DNA from: Nitrospirota bacterium
GTDB lineage: Bacteria > Nitrospirota > Thermodesulfovibrionia > Thermodesulfovibrionales > UBA6898
Assembly (NCBI GenBank): GCA_021814475.1
Contig: JAKAIE010000021.1
Span: forward strand, 1-42,350
DNA: 42,350 nucleotides
Direction: 5' to 3'
Positions 1 through 8,986 of this stretch are shown here, one piece after another (positions within the stretch are counted from its first letter, which is position 1; every line of letters starts with the position of its first letter). The position numbers and the translations under genes are program-made. The notes below the pieces were generated by a model. That model worked only from the letters and a program-made list of their open reading frames with translations, was not told the DNA's origin and made no database searches.

Positions 1-2
1 AA

Positions 3-2120
3 TCCTTGCAGAACTGGGAATGGGTTATTGTCGACGATGGCTCCACAGACCATAAATCTCTAAAACGTCTTAATGAGATCGCGACAAAAGATGGCCGCAT
101 CAAGGTAATCCATCAGACAAATGCAGGTCCCAGCGCGGCGCGCAATATGGCATTTCGCAGTTCATCAGGGCGCTATATTTGTCTGCTCGATAGCGATGAT
201 ATGCTGGAGCCGACTTATCTTGAGAAAGCTGCCTGGTTTCTTGATTCAAATTCAGAGTTTGCATTCTGTAACTCCTATAGCGTTATATTTGGTGAACAGG
301 AATATCTCTGGACGACAGGGTTTGAAAGGGGCAAGGCATACATAAAGGCCAATAGCGGGCCGCCTATTTCCGTGATCAGAAGGACTGCATATGAAGACTG
401 CGGCGGCTTCGACGAGTCAATACGGTTTGGCCATGAAGACTGGGATTTTTGGTTGGCGATGGCAAGAGCCGGACATTGGGGACATACGATTACAGAATAT
501 TTACAGTGGTATCGGAAACGCAGTAACGGGCGTTTTGAGCAGATCATGCAGTCCGGGAATGTGAACGATGAATTCGAAAAAATGATGCAGCGGAAATATC
601 ATGGCTTGGAAACAAACTTTCCTGCACCTTCCCGACGTTGCCCACAACCCTATGATTCTATTGAGACAACCGCGCTTGTCACTAACCCACTTGCGCCAAA
701 CCCGACAGGACGCCGTATTATGTTTATAATTCCGTGGATGGTAACGGGTGGCGCTGATCGAGTGAACCTTGATTTGATCGAGGGGTTAACAGCAAAAGGT
801 CACGACATTACGGTTTGCGCGACATTGGCGGCTGATCACCATTGGGAGTACCAGTTCAGCTATTTCACGCCGGATATCTTTATTTTGCCAAATTTTCTCC
901 AGGCATCTGACTATCCGAGGTTTCTGGCCTATCTTATTCAGTCTCGGCAGATCGATACCGTGGTTATTACAGGCAGTACAATTGGATATCAGCTTCTTCC
1001 CTATCTTAGAGCCGTCTCACCGGGGGTCGCGTTTGTTGATATGTGCCATGTTGAAGAACTTCATTGGTTGAACGGGGGACACCCGAGGTTTGGGGTTGGC
1101 TATCAGGACGCGCTTGACCTCAATATCGTCACGACCAAACACTTGGCTGAATGGATGCAGGGACGCGGGGCTGATGGTACACGAATAAGAGTGATGTATA
1201 CGGGTGTTCGTTCTGAGCGGGCACCTCGGCGGCCTGAAGTTCGAGCCCTGGTGCGCGCAGAACTGGACATTCCGTCGGGTATGCCGGTAATTGTTTTTGC
1301 GGGACGAATTTGCGAACAAAAACGCCCGGCCATGCTTGCCGAAATTCTTAAAACTGCGCACGATCACGGGTTGATGTTCCGGGCACTGGTTATCGGAGAT
1401 GGTCCACAAAGAGGACAATTAGAGGAGTTGCTGATTCAGTATCACTTAACCGCCAAGGTTCAAATGCTTGGCTCGATTTCACATCAGAGATGGCTTGATA
1501 TTCTTGGTGCCGCGGATATTTTCTTGATGCCCTCTCAATATGAGGGCATATCGGTTGCGCTCCTTGAGGCAATGGCGGCAGGTGTAGTTCCGGTCGTGGC
1601 AAAGGTGGGTGGTCATGAAGAAGTTGTAAGCGCAGAGGCAGGACTGTTGATCCCACACGGGGCAAATGAGCTGCAGGATTATTTGGATGCGATTTGCTTC
1701 TTACTTCGCAATTCCGCAGAATTGCAGCAAAAGTCCAAACATTGCAATGCTGTCGCCACGTCGAAAGTGTCATGGGATGGCATGATTGATAATTTTCTTG
1801 CAATCCTGGACGAAGCGCATGATCTTATGGTCAACCGTCCTCGGTATCCGATTAGCCCGAGCCTGGGACGCGAATTGGCAGCGCTATCGCTTGAATGCAA
1901 ACGCCTTGGCGAGGCTGTGGATTGGTTATGGGATGCCAAAGTTCATTCTGCAACCTTCGATGCTGCGTTGTTGACAGCTTCAGTAGAGGCGCAGGCGGTT
2001 GCAAAACTTGCTATTCTTTTGAGCGAAACCTGGTGTGGTCGAATTATTATGCGTAGCAAGTTTCTAAAAACTATTGGGAAATGGCTTCTCAGCAGAATGG
2101 CAATGCCAAGTGCAAGATAG
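3..2120 (+). CDS. GT2-GT4 bifunctional glycosyltransferase, 5' end cut by window edge
   Basis: The frame is open from the first complete codon in the window. The protein enters in the middle of a GT2 fold, at the nucleotide-binding IVDDGSTD motif, so the true start and roughly 30 residues lie upstream. Residues 1-200 are GT2: LLDSDDML is the metal/nucleotide-sugar DxD-type motif and FGHEDWDFW the acceptor-side acidic motif. Residues ~235-620 are a second, GT4 (GT-B) enzyme starting RRIMFIIPWMVTGGADR. Its donor-binding EX7E motif is intact (EGISVALLE) and is followed by AGVVPVVA and a GGHEEVV segment. The last ~80 residues are a helical tail without a recognised domain. It should transfer two sugars in succession in surface polysaccharide or O-antigen synthesis at the cytoplasmic face. 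Five more glycosyltransferase genes follow on the same strand. Substrates cannot be read from sequence. Confidence 0.88.
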   Translation, partial: SLQNWEWVIVDDGSTDHKSLKRLNEIATKDGRIKVIHQTNAGPSAARNMAFRSSSGRYICLLDSDDMLEPTYLEKAAWFLDSNSEFAFCNSYSVIFGEQEYLWTTGFERGKAYIKANSGPPISVIRRTAYEDCGGFDESIRFGHEDWDFWLAMARAGHWGHTITEYLQWYRKRSNGRFEQIMQSGNVNDEFEKMMQRKYHGLETNFPAPSRRCPQPYDSIETTALVTNPLAPNPTGRRIMFIIPWMVTGGADRVNLDLIEGLTAKGHDITVCATLAADHHWEYQFSYFTPDIFILPNFLQASDYPRFLAYLIQSRQIDTVVITGSTIGYQLLPYLRAVSPGVAFVDMCHVEELHWLNGGHPRFGVGYQDALDLNIVTTKHLAEWMQGRGADGTRIRVMYTGVRSERAPRRPEVRALVRAELDIPSGMPVIVFAGRICEQKRPAMLAEILKTAHDHGLMFRALVIGDGPQRGQLEELLIQYHLTAKVQMLGSISHQRWLDILGAADIFLMPSQYEGISVALLEAMAAGVVPVVAKVGGHEEVVSAEAGLLIPHGANELQDYLDAICFLLRNSAELQQKSKHCNAVATSKVSWDGMIDNFLAILDEAHDLMVNRPRYPISPSLGRELAALSLECKRLGEAVDWLWDAKVHSATFDAALLTASVEAQAVAKLAILLSETWCGRIIMRSKFLKTIGKWLLSRMAMPSAR

Positions 2121-2302
2121 CTGTTACGTTGTTAATCCCTGGCTGTGCAGGATGCTGGAAGTCTCAGAGAGCTGGGATGAGATGATTGGAATAGAGGGTT
2201 TGAAAATCTTAATGGTATGATAATGATTAATTCAAAGCAGCGTTGGAATGACTACACTTTAGCGCATGAGAAAATCTATATAGGTTTAAGCCGTGAGAAT
2301 AT

Positions 2303-3640
2303 ATGAGAGTAGCATTATTTGTGCACTGTTTTTTCCCAAATCATTTTTATGGTACAGAGACGTACACTTTTGACTTAGCCCGAAATCTGCGCGCTATGGG
2401 GCATGAACCAGTTGTAGTTAGTGGGATATTCCACGGGGAACCTAAACAAGAGAAGATGGTTGCCCATTACGAATATGCCGGTATTCCTGTTTATTGCATA
2501 GATAAGAATTACCTTCCGGATACCAGGATTAAGGACAGTTACTACCGGCCCGAAATGTATAATGTGCTAAAAGATATTCTCAGTAGCATAAAGCCCGAGA
2601 TTGTCCACGTGACGCATCTCATGAATCATACTGCAGTTCTGCTGGATGTTGCTGAAGACCTTGATCTGCCTATTATAGCATCGTGTACCGATTTTTTGGG
2701 TTTCTGCTATAATCATAAGCTTGAGGCAGCGGATGGTACCCTGTGCAAAGGTCCGAACAGGGGCAGGACAAATTGTCTTGCCTGCCTTTTGAAGGTTGTT
2801 GCCCAAGACCCTCCCGAAACATTTATCAGGCGATTGGTAGGAAGATACCTTTTATTTTCGGCCCATATCTTAAATGGCCTCCGTCGTATCCCCGGCTTCA
2901 GAAAGGGGAAAATTGCGAGGTTTGTGCTTGATATAGTCAAAAGACCTGACTTGCTTATGAAAAGTTATTCCAAGTACCGCGCGGTCATTGTGGCAACAAA
3001 ATTTCTGGGTGACAGCTATCTTTCAAACGGTTTGACCGTTCCTGTTCATAAAATAAGGTTCGGTGTTGATCTTTCCCGCGATCCTAAGAGGAGTAAAAAG
3101 AAGGGTATGCCAATCAAGCTTGGCTTTATTGGTCAGATTGCACCACATAAGGGCACAGAAATCCTTGTTGAGGCATTTTGCCGGCTTCCGGAGGGGGCAG
3201 CTGAACTTCACCTCTACGGGTCTGACGACACGGCACCGGAATATTTTTCGAGACTCAGAAAAAGGTCTGTTGGTCGGAAGGTTTTCTTCCACGGTACATT
3301 TCCGAAAGAGAAAATAGGCGAGGTGCTTTCTGATATGGATTTTCTCTGCATTCCCTCGATATGGTATGAAAACAGCCCTTTAGTATTACTCAATGCTTTG
3401 GCCAGTCATACCCCAGTAATTGTTTCGGATGTTGAAGGGATGACTGAATTTGTAAAAGAGGGAGAAAATGGATATATCTTTTCCAGGGGAGATACAAATG
3501 ACCTCGAAAGAGTTCTTCGGGCCATTATTGGAGATCCAGAAAAGGCATGGGCATTGACAGATACGACTGAATATGAGAGAACAACAAAGACGATGACTGA
3601 GGATGTACTGCTGCTATATTACAAAATACTCCACCATTAA
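2303..3640 (+). CDS. GT4 family glycosyltransferase with Cys cluster
   Basis: This 445-residue GT-B enzyme has an N-terminal acceptor domain (residues 1-~240, starting MRVALFVHCFFPNHFYGTE) and a C-terminal GT4 donor domain (IKLGFIGQIAPHKGTEILVEA onward). The donor motif region reads ENSPLVLLN, so the usual second glutamate of EX7E is replaced by Asn. The acceptor domain has five Cys in about 35 residues (CTDFLGFC ... CK ... CLAC), an arrangement seen in some GT4 enzymes and possibly metal-binding. The ATG has only a weak GTGAG upstream. The 182 bp before it contain no convincing gene. A retaining glycosyltransferase of surface glycan synthesis is likely; donor and acceptor are unknown. Confidence 0.85.
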   Translation: MRVALFVHCFFPNHFYGTETYTFDLARNLRAMGHEPVVVSGIFHGEPKQEKMVAHYEYAGIPVYCIDKNYLPDTRIKDSYYRPEMYNVLKDILSSIKPEIVHVTHLMNHTAVLLDVAEDLDLPIIASCTDFLGFCYNHKLEAADGTLCKGPNRGRTNCLACLLKVVAQDPPETFIRRLVGRYLLFSAHILNGLRRIPGFRKGKIARFVLDIVKRPDLLMKSYSKYRAVIVATKFLGDSYLSNGLTVPVHKIRFGVDLSRDPKRSKKKGMPIKLGFIGQIAPHKGTEILVEAFCRLPEGAAELHLYGSDDTAPEYFSRLRKRSVGRKVFFHGTFPKEKIGEVLSDMDFLCIPSIWYENSPLVLLNALASHTPVIVSDVEGMTEFVKEGENGYIFSRGDTNDLERVLRAIIGDPEKAWALTDTTEYERTTKTMTEDVLLLYYKILHH

Positions 3641-3974
3641 GGTGGTACAAGTAAATAATGCTATATGTTTTGTCATGATGCTGACGACAAGGGTAATATC
3701 ATTTATAAGCAGCAAATTTTTCGGCCTGATCGAGTGCCATTACATAAGACCTATATGATATCATACACTATGATTTCGCATAAGAACATCAATATTTCGC
3801 AACTAGCTCTTTGGCTTTCGGCGGTTATAGTCACGAGTTTTTTTCGTCTTATTTTCAGGATAGGGGAGTTCCGGTCTGGGATAATAATCCAGGGTGATCA
3901 GCATTTCCCGAAGAACGGGAAGCTCGCTTAGCAGGTATGCAATTATTGGAGATAATGGCATCAATCCTAATAAC
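3641..3974 (+). other. 334-bp AT-rich gap without a supported gene
   Basis: An 88-codon reading frame (3665-3931) is open here, but it lacks a ribosome binding site and any recognisable domain, and its composition is not protein-like, so I do not call it. An upstream ATG at 3894 would extend the next gene by 27 residues, but that extension has no GT2 homology. No terminator or clean sigma70 promoter is visible. A short GGAT/ATCC inverted repeat around an AATA core lies near 3880-3891. Confidence 0.4.
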
Positions 3975-5468
3975 ATGACTAAAAGCATCTCTTGCGACAC
4001 CGAATCACCCGATAGCGGGGGGAAGCGGATAGGCATCCTCATTGTTGCCTATAATGCGGTTACCACAATTGCAAAGGTTCTTAAGCGTATTCCCGCCGAT
4101 GTCTGGAGCAATGTGGAGGAAGTGGTAATCTTTGATGATGCCAGTCACGATCACACTTATGAGCTTGCAGTTGGATTCAAGATGTTATCCAACCTTGAAA
4201 AACTCACGGTATTGAAAAATGATAACAATCTCGGTTATGGGGGAAATCAAAAACTTGGGTATAGCTATTTTATCCAAAAGGGGTTTGACATTGTTATCCT
4301 GCTGCACGGAGACGGTCAATACGCTCCGGAAATTCTTGCCCATCTCTACTCTCCTCTTGTGAGGGGCGAGGCTGATGCAGTATTCGGGTCCCGCATGATG
4401 CCTCAATATGGCGGACCGCTTAAAGGCGGAATGCCATTATACAAATTCGTCGGTAACCGTATCCTTACCTATCTAGAAAACTATTTTCTGGGGTTGCATT
4501 TGTCCGAATTCCACAGTGGGTACCGGGCCTATAGCCTGGAGGCATTGCGTCGTCTGGACATGACGATGATGACAGACGACTTTCATTTCGATACGCAAAT
4601 TATTATTAAACTCAATCATCAGGGATTCCGCATAAAGGAAGTTCCGATTCCAACGTACTACGGAGATGAAATCTGCTATGTCAATGGCATGAAGTACGCG
4701 TGGGATGTTTTCCGGTCCGTTATCCGGTATAAGAGAACAGCACGTGCCCTGAAGCGATATCCCGAATACGCTGAGTATTTTGTTCATTACCCCATGAAGG
4801 AAAGTGCGCACTCTAGCTATTATTATTTTAAGCGATGGGTGGGTAAAGACCAGGACGTTCTTGACATTGGGTGCGGTGAGGGTTTTTTTGCCGAAAAATT
4901 GGCGGAGGACAATAACCGGGTTATAGGCGTTGATATTTTGGCCGATCCGATATGCAAAAAGAGCTTTGAAAATTACCTCTGCCTGGATCTGAATGCCGGT
5001 TTTGCAAAAGGAGCCTCCGGCATGGCAGGTAAAACATTTGACCGCATACTGCTTCAGGACATTCTGGAACATGTGCAAAGTCCCATGCAGTTGCTTCTGG
5101 ATTGTCAACGTTTGTTGAAACCATCTGGGCAGGTGCTTGTTTCGGTGCCGAACGTTGCCAATATCACAGTGCGTCTTTCCCTCCTTTTTGGTAACTTCAA
5201 CTATAGGGAAAGGGGGATTCTGGATAAGACCCATATCCGCTTTTTCACAAGGAAGTCCGTTCATGCTATGCTTGCGGAGACTGGGTATGACATAGTGGCG
5301 ACCAAAACTTCAGTCATGCCAGTTGAGATTTTCCTGGCAGTTCCTGCTGGCAATTGGGTGATGCGGGCTGCGAATCGGGCGCTGGCTTTTTGTACGTCTT
5401 TGTGCCCAGGTCTGCTCGGCTACCAAATATTACTGGTGGCGCGCCTTAAAGCACCAGAAAAAACTTAG
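3975..5468 (+). CDS. GT2 glycosyltransferase fused to SAM methyltransferase
   Basis: Two enzymes are joined in one chain of 497 residues counted from the ATG at 3975. I chose this start because the GT2 fold begins about 18 residues later; an in-frame ATG at 3894 is possible. Residues ~18-250 are a dolichol-phosphate-mannose-synthase-like GT2: GILIVAYNAVTTI, VIFDDASHDHT, the catalytic LLHGDGQY, and FGSRMM. Residues ~290-490 are a class I methyltransferase with SAM motif I DVLDIGCGEGFF, acidic VIGVDI, and QDILEHVQSPM. The methyltransferase half has the LLKPSGQVLVSVPNVAN and KTHIRFFT features of sugar/lipid-linked methyltransferases. The protein probably adds a sugar to a polyprenyl or glycan acceptor and methylates it or a partner. 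It is cytosolic, with no transmembrane segment. Confidence 0.85.
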   Translation: MTKSISCDTESPDSGGKRIGILIVAYNAVTTIAKVLKRIPADVWSNVEEVVIFDDASHDHTYELAVGFKMLSNLEKLTVLKNDNNLGYGGNQKLGYSYFIQKGFDIVILLHGDGQYAPEILAHLYSPLVRGEADAVFGSRMMPQYGGPLKGGMPLYKFVGNRILTYLENYFLGLHLSEFHSGYRAYSLEALRRLDMTMMTDDFHFDTQIIIKLNHQGFRIKEVPIPTYYGDEICYVNGMKYAWDVFRSVIRYKRTARALKRYPEYAEYFVHYPMKESAHSSYYYFKRWVGKDQDVLDIGCGEGFFAEKLAEDNNRVIGVDILADPICKKSFENYLCLDLNAGFAKGASGMAGKTFDRILLQDILEHVQSPMQLLLDCQRLLKPSGQVLVSVPNVANITVRLSLLFGNFNYRERGILDKTHIRFFTRKSVHAMLAETGYDIVATKTSVMPVEIFLAVPAGNWVMRAANRALAFCTSLCPGLLGYQILLVARLKAPEKT

Positions 5469-5708
5469 TTTCAAGATCTTGCTGTTTCAGGCCCGACAAA
5501 TGACGGATAGTATCCTGTCTAGCTTTCCGAAAAGGACACAGAACCTCAAAAAGCTTGCTTTCTGCCGGGAACTGAATAAGGGTATACTGGTGTGAAGGCT
5601 CTGTCCAAAGACAATAAACATCTTTTTATTTTGCAACTGGCGATGATGGTTCCCGAGAAGCCGAGATGGAATTTTTGATTCCCAGAGGCTTTTGGTGAGG
5701 TGAAAGCG

Positions 5709-7049
5709 ATGGTGAGCATGTCTTCCGATGTGACGTTCCCGGAAAAGAAAGAACAACTGCAGGACAAGGTTGTTACAAAAAAGGGTCTTAGGGTAGCTTT
5801 CTTTTCTTCTCTTCCGGCAGATATGGGTTCCGGGTGCGAACATCTGATTTATGATACCGCAAAGGCGTTGATCGCCCGGGGTCATGACGCGAGAATATAT
5901 CTTATGACCCGAGGGAAGGAGGAAAATAAGCCGTCCTTTGTCCATCAGATTCCTACGGTGCCCTTCGAAAGGGCTGTCGCAAAACGACTAGCGAGGCTGA
6001 CCGGTATTAATGACATGTTTTTCCCGTCCACGGTGCTGCTTCGTTTTGGTCCGTGGCTTAGCTCGGCCGATATCTGGCATTTCCATAATCTGCATGCTAA
6101 TTATATTAGTTTGCCACTGCTCGGACTTTTGAGCTGGACAAAGCGAATCATTATTTCGCCGGTAGATCAATATCTTTCAACCGGATATTGTCCGTATACC
6201 ATCGACTGCACACGATATAGGGATGGTTGTGGTTCGTGCCCGAGACTGGCCGAGCCTTACCCGGGGATTTCTCGGGATACAACACACTTTTTGTGGAAGG
6301 TGAAACGCCTGTTCTTCAGGAAATCAAACGTGGGAATGTTATTTCATACAAGAGCACTTGCGGCCCACTATGCCGAGACTTTTGTCGGATGTCGACCTAG
6401 CAGGACCATACATTATGGCATCGATGTCAACGAATACAGGATAATTTCCCGGTCAGCATGTTCGGTGAAGTTGGGTATTAGCCAGAGTTCGCGCTTCGTT
6501 GTCGGCCTCTTTCATAGCGATATAACCGACCCAAGAAAAGGGATCCTTCCACTGGTGAAGGCACTAAGTGATCTTTCTGATCGTCTTTCCGATTCAATAC
6601 ATTTGCTTGTGGTTGGCCATGGAAGCTACGCAGTCAGAGCCACTGCTTCTTTAAATTTGCAGGTAACGTCGTTACCTTTTATTAAAGATCCACAGCAGCT
6701 GGCCGCTGCATTGAACCTGTGTGATGTATTGCTTTACCCGACCAGGGCAGAAAACCTCTCCCTGACCTGCCTGTCTGCTCTTGCATGCGGTGTGCCCGTG
6801 ATAACGTACGATGTGGGGGGGCAGAGTGAGGCTGTGCTGGATGGCGTCAATGGATTTGTAGTTCCCGTGAACGACTCCGGGGCAATGCTGGAGGCGCTGA
6901 CAAGAATGGTTCTCAACCCGCAGCTCTGCCGACAGTTGTCCGAGGGGGCAAGGCGCACGGCTGAAGAGGGATTTGATTTTGACCGTTACATCGATGACTT
7001 GATAACATACTATAATGAGCAGGTACGGACTTCGATTCCATTGAGGTGA
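5709..7049 (+). CDS. GT4 family glycosyltransferase (WcaC-like Cys motif)
   Basis: A 446-residue GT-B glycosyltransferase. The start at 5709 is preferred because GAGGTG lies six bases upstream; an in-frame GTG at 5700 would overlap that site. The N-terminal domain holds GLRVAFFSSLPADMGSGCEH and a Cys cluster CPYTIDCTRYRDGCGSCP, a pattern known from colanic-acid-type GT4 enzymes such as WcaC. The C-terminal GT4 domain has VVGLFHSDITDPRKG and the donor-site region ENLSLTCLSALACGVPVI, in which the second Glu of EX7E is a Ser, then GGQSEAV. It ends 16 bp before the epimerase gene, so the two are probably co-transcribed. The 240 bp upstream hold an isolated TATACT but no matching -35. Confidence 0.85.
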   Translation: MVSMSSDVTFPEKKEQLQDKVVTKKGLRVAFFSSLPADMGSGCEHLIYDTAKALIARGHDARIYLMTRGKEENKPSFVHQIPTVPFERAVAKRLARLTGINDMFFPSTVLLRFGPWLSSADIWHFHNLHANYISLPLLGLLSWTKRIIISPVDQYLSTGYCPYTIDCTRYRDGCGSCPRLAEPYPGISRDTTHFLWKVKRLFFRKSNVGMLFHTRALAAHYAETFVGCRPSRTIHYGIDVNEYRIISRSACSVKLGISQSSRFVVGLFHSDITDPRKGILPLVKALSDLSDRLSDSIHLLVVGHGSYAVRATASLNLQVTSLPFIKDPQQLAAALNLCDVLLYPTRAENLSLTCLSALACGVPVITYDVGGQSEAVLDGVNGFVVPVNDSGAMLEALTRMVLNPQLCRQLSEGARRTAEEGFDFDRYIDDLITYYNEQVRTSIPLR

Positions 7050-7065
7050 TATTCTGACTGGTGAA

Positions 7066-8043
7066 ATGCAACAGAAGGAGACGCGCAAGAAGGCAAACCC
7101 CGGACTGCGGGTTCTCGTCATGGGGGGGCTGGGCTTCATCGGCAGTCATCTCTGCCGGAGTCTGCTGAGTGAAGGCTATGACGTGCGCATCTTTGATAAG
7201 TTATACGGATCGAGGGCACTGATACGTGACTTTGAACCGGAGGTCGAAATAGCGGAGGGCGACGTCGAAAGGCACGAAGATGTGCTTGGGGCCCTGCAGG
7301 ATATGGATGTATGCGTGGATCTTATTCATACCACGGTTCCGGGCTCATCCATGCAGGATCCCGTGTATGACATTGAGAGTAATGTCGTTTCATCGGTAAA
7401 ATGGCTGTCCTCTCTCGGCAAGACCGGTTTGTCGAGAGTGATATATGTCTCTTCCGGGGGGACGGTATATGGCGTTCCCCGGTCGAATCCGATAAGGGAG
7501 GATCATCCTACGGATCCGATTTCCTCCTACGGCATCTCCAAACTGGCTATCGAAAAATACGTTTCGATGTACGCTGATTTGTGCGGGATTCAGTACAGGA
7601 TTTGCAGGCCTTCGAATGTGTTTGGAGAGGACCAGCAACTCAATATCGGGCAGGGTGTTATCGGGGTGTTCCTGAAGCGTGCGCTCGCCGGACAGCCAAT
7701 AGAAATATGGGGTGACGGCGCCTGCAAACGGGATTATCTTTACGTGAAGGATTTGGTGAGCGGAATAGTGAAACTGATCCGTCATGAGGGAAATGGAAGG
7801 GTGTTTAATGTTTCCACCGGGACGGGATATTCTCTGAACGATATTGTTGCCATAGTCAGCAAGTGTTTGGGCGCCCCTGTGAAAGTTGATTTCAAACCCC
7901 CCAGGGGATACGACGTCCCGGTCAATGTCCTGGACAGCTCACTTCTCAGGACGGAGACCGGCTGGTCTCCTGAAACAGACCTTGTGGCAGGTATCCGGCG
8001 TGTGTATGCATGGCTGAAGACAAGGTCAAAGCCGGATGAATGA
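7066..8043 (+). CDS. NAD-dependent epimerase/dehydratase (extended SDR)
   Basis: A 325-residue extended short-chain dehydrogenase/reductase. The NAD-binding Rossmann motif is VMGGLGFIGSHLC near residue 15, with an acidic residue at the end of strand 2 (IFDK). The catalytic centre is YGISKLAIEKY (YxxxK), preceded by the VSSGGTVYG Ser region. The C-terminal half carries substrate-binding features (RPSNVFGEDQ, GDGACKRDYLYVKDLV) typical of UDP-glucose 4-epimerase relatives that make nucleotide sugars. It should convert a nucleotide-activated hexose for the neighbouring glycosyltransferases. Length is normal for the family. The exact substrate (UDP-Glc, UDP-GlcNAc, UDP-GlcA or dTDP-sugar) cannot be told. 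Confidence 0.88.
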   Translation: MQQKETRKKANPGLRVLVMGGLGFIGSHLCRSLLSEGYDVRIFDKLYGSRALIRDFEPEVEIAEGDVERHEDVLGALQDMDVCVDLIHTTVPGSSMQDPVYDIESNVVSSVKWLSSLGKTGLSRVIYVSSGGTVYGVPRSNPIREDHPTDPISSYGISKLAIEKYVSMYADLCGIQYRICRPSNVFGEDQQLNIGQGVIGVFLKRALAGQPIEIWGDGACKRDYLYVKDLVSGIVKLIRHEGNGRVFNVSTGTGYSLNDIVAIVSKCLGAPVKVDFKPPRGYDVPVNVLDSSLLRTETGWSPETDLVAGIRRVYAWLKTRSKPDE

Positions 8044-8067
8044 AGAGAGTGATCCTGTTGTGGCTTT

Positions 8068-8967
8068 GTGCCGGCGCGTGCCGTGAAAGATTTGCCTCAG
8101 CATAAAATATCCATCGTCACGCCTTCATTCAACCAGGACAGATTTATTGAGCAGACAATAAACTCCGTCCTGGGCCAGAACTATCAGAACATCGAGTATG
8201 TCATCGTCGACGGGGGATCGACCGACAACAGCGTGGATATCATCAGAAAATACGAGAGCAGGCTCTGCTCCTGGAGCAGCCGGCAGGACAATGGGCAGTA
8301 TGACGCGATCAATCAGGGTTTTCAGAAAGCAGGGGGGGATATCATGGCCTGGTTAAATTCTGATGACCTGTATCTGCCGTGGACATTCAGGGCGGTCAAT
8401 GATATATTCCGGGAATTTCCGCAGATAGAGTGGCTGACCACCGCCTTCCCGCTCATTGTCGATCAGGAGGGAGACGCGATCAAGATGCTGCACGTCTATG
8501 GATTTACCGGCAAGGGGTTCATGTCCGGAGAAAACCTGCCCGGACTCGGCTGGCCGGCGACTACCTTTATCCAGCAGGAGTCCACCTTCTGGCGGCGGTC
8601 CCTCTGGGAGCGTGCGGGGGGGTATGTCGACAGCAGCCTCAGTTTTGCGGGAGATTTCGAGTTATGGTCCCGCTTTATCAAACTGTCTCCATTATATGCC
8701 GTGGATATACCTCTGGCGTGTTTCCGCCGGCATGACAATCAGAAGACGTCGCAGTCAATGGACCAATATCTCGAGGAAGCCGGGCGTATATTCTCGGGCA
8801 TGGGCGGAACGAAACCCATTCCCTCGGTTCAGGCCGTTCGCCTGAAAATAAGAAGTGCCATGCCGATGGTTTTGAAAGGACTTGCAGTGAAGTGCGGGAT
8901 GATCGAGCCTGCGTATCTGGTGACGCACGATCTTAGTGATAACGGATGGCGTGTGTTGTGCGTATGA
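8068..8967 (+). CDS. GT2 family glycosyltransferase
   Basis: A 299-residue GT-A enzyme. [18 protein letters not shown] opens the fold, [12 protein letters not shown] binds the nucleotide, [10 protein letters not shown] is the DxD-type motif, and [11 protein letters not shown] is the catalytic-base region. The start is a GTG at 8068; a GTG at 8083 is an in-frame alternative, and no ATG is available. The gene begins 24 bp after the epimerase. It closely resembles the next gene in motif order, so the two may be an old tandem duplication that then diverged. It should act in surface glycan assembly with an unknown sugar donor. Confidence 0.86.
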   Translation: MPARAVKDLPQHKISIVTPSFNQDRFIEQTINSVLGQNYQNIEYVIVDGGSTDNSVDIIRKYESRLCSWSSRQDNGQYDAINQGFQKAGGDIMAWLNSDDLYLPWTFRAVNDIFREFPQIEWLTTAFPLIVDQEGDAIKMLHVYGFTGKGFMSGENLPGLGWPATTFIQQESTFWRRSLWERAGGYVDSSLSFAGDFELWSRFIKLSPLYAVDIPLACFRRHDNQKTSQSMDQYLEEAGRIFSGMGGTKPIPSVQAVRLKIRSAMPMVLKGLAVKCGMIEPAYLVTHDLSDNGWRVLCV

Positions 8968-8986
8968 ACCTTATTCCCCGTTGGTA

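Noticed and set aside
2121..2302. Possible glycosyltransferase tail remnant (ESWDEMIG-like codons near 2160-2190)
   Set aside because: Only a handful of residues resemble the end of the upstream gene; too short to distinguish from chance.
3665..3931. 88-codon open frame between the second GT4 and the GT2-methyltransferase gene
   Set aside because: No ribosome binding site, no domain, unlike a real protein in composition; it runs into the likely leader of the next gene.
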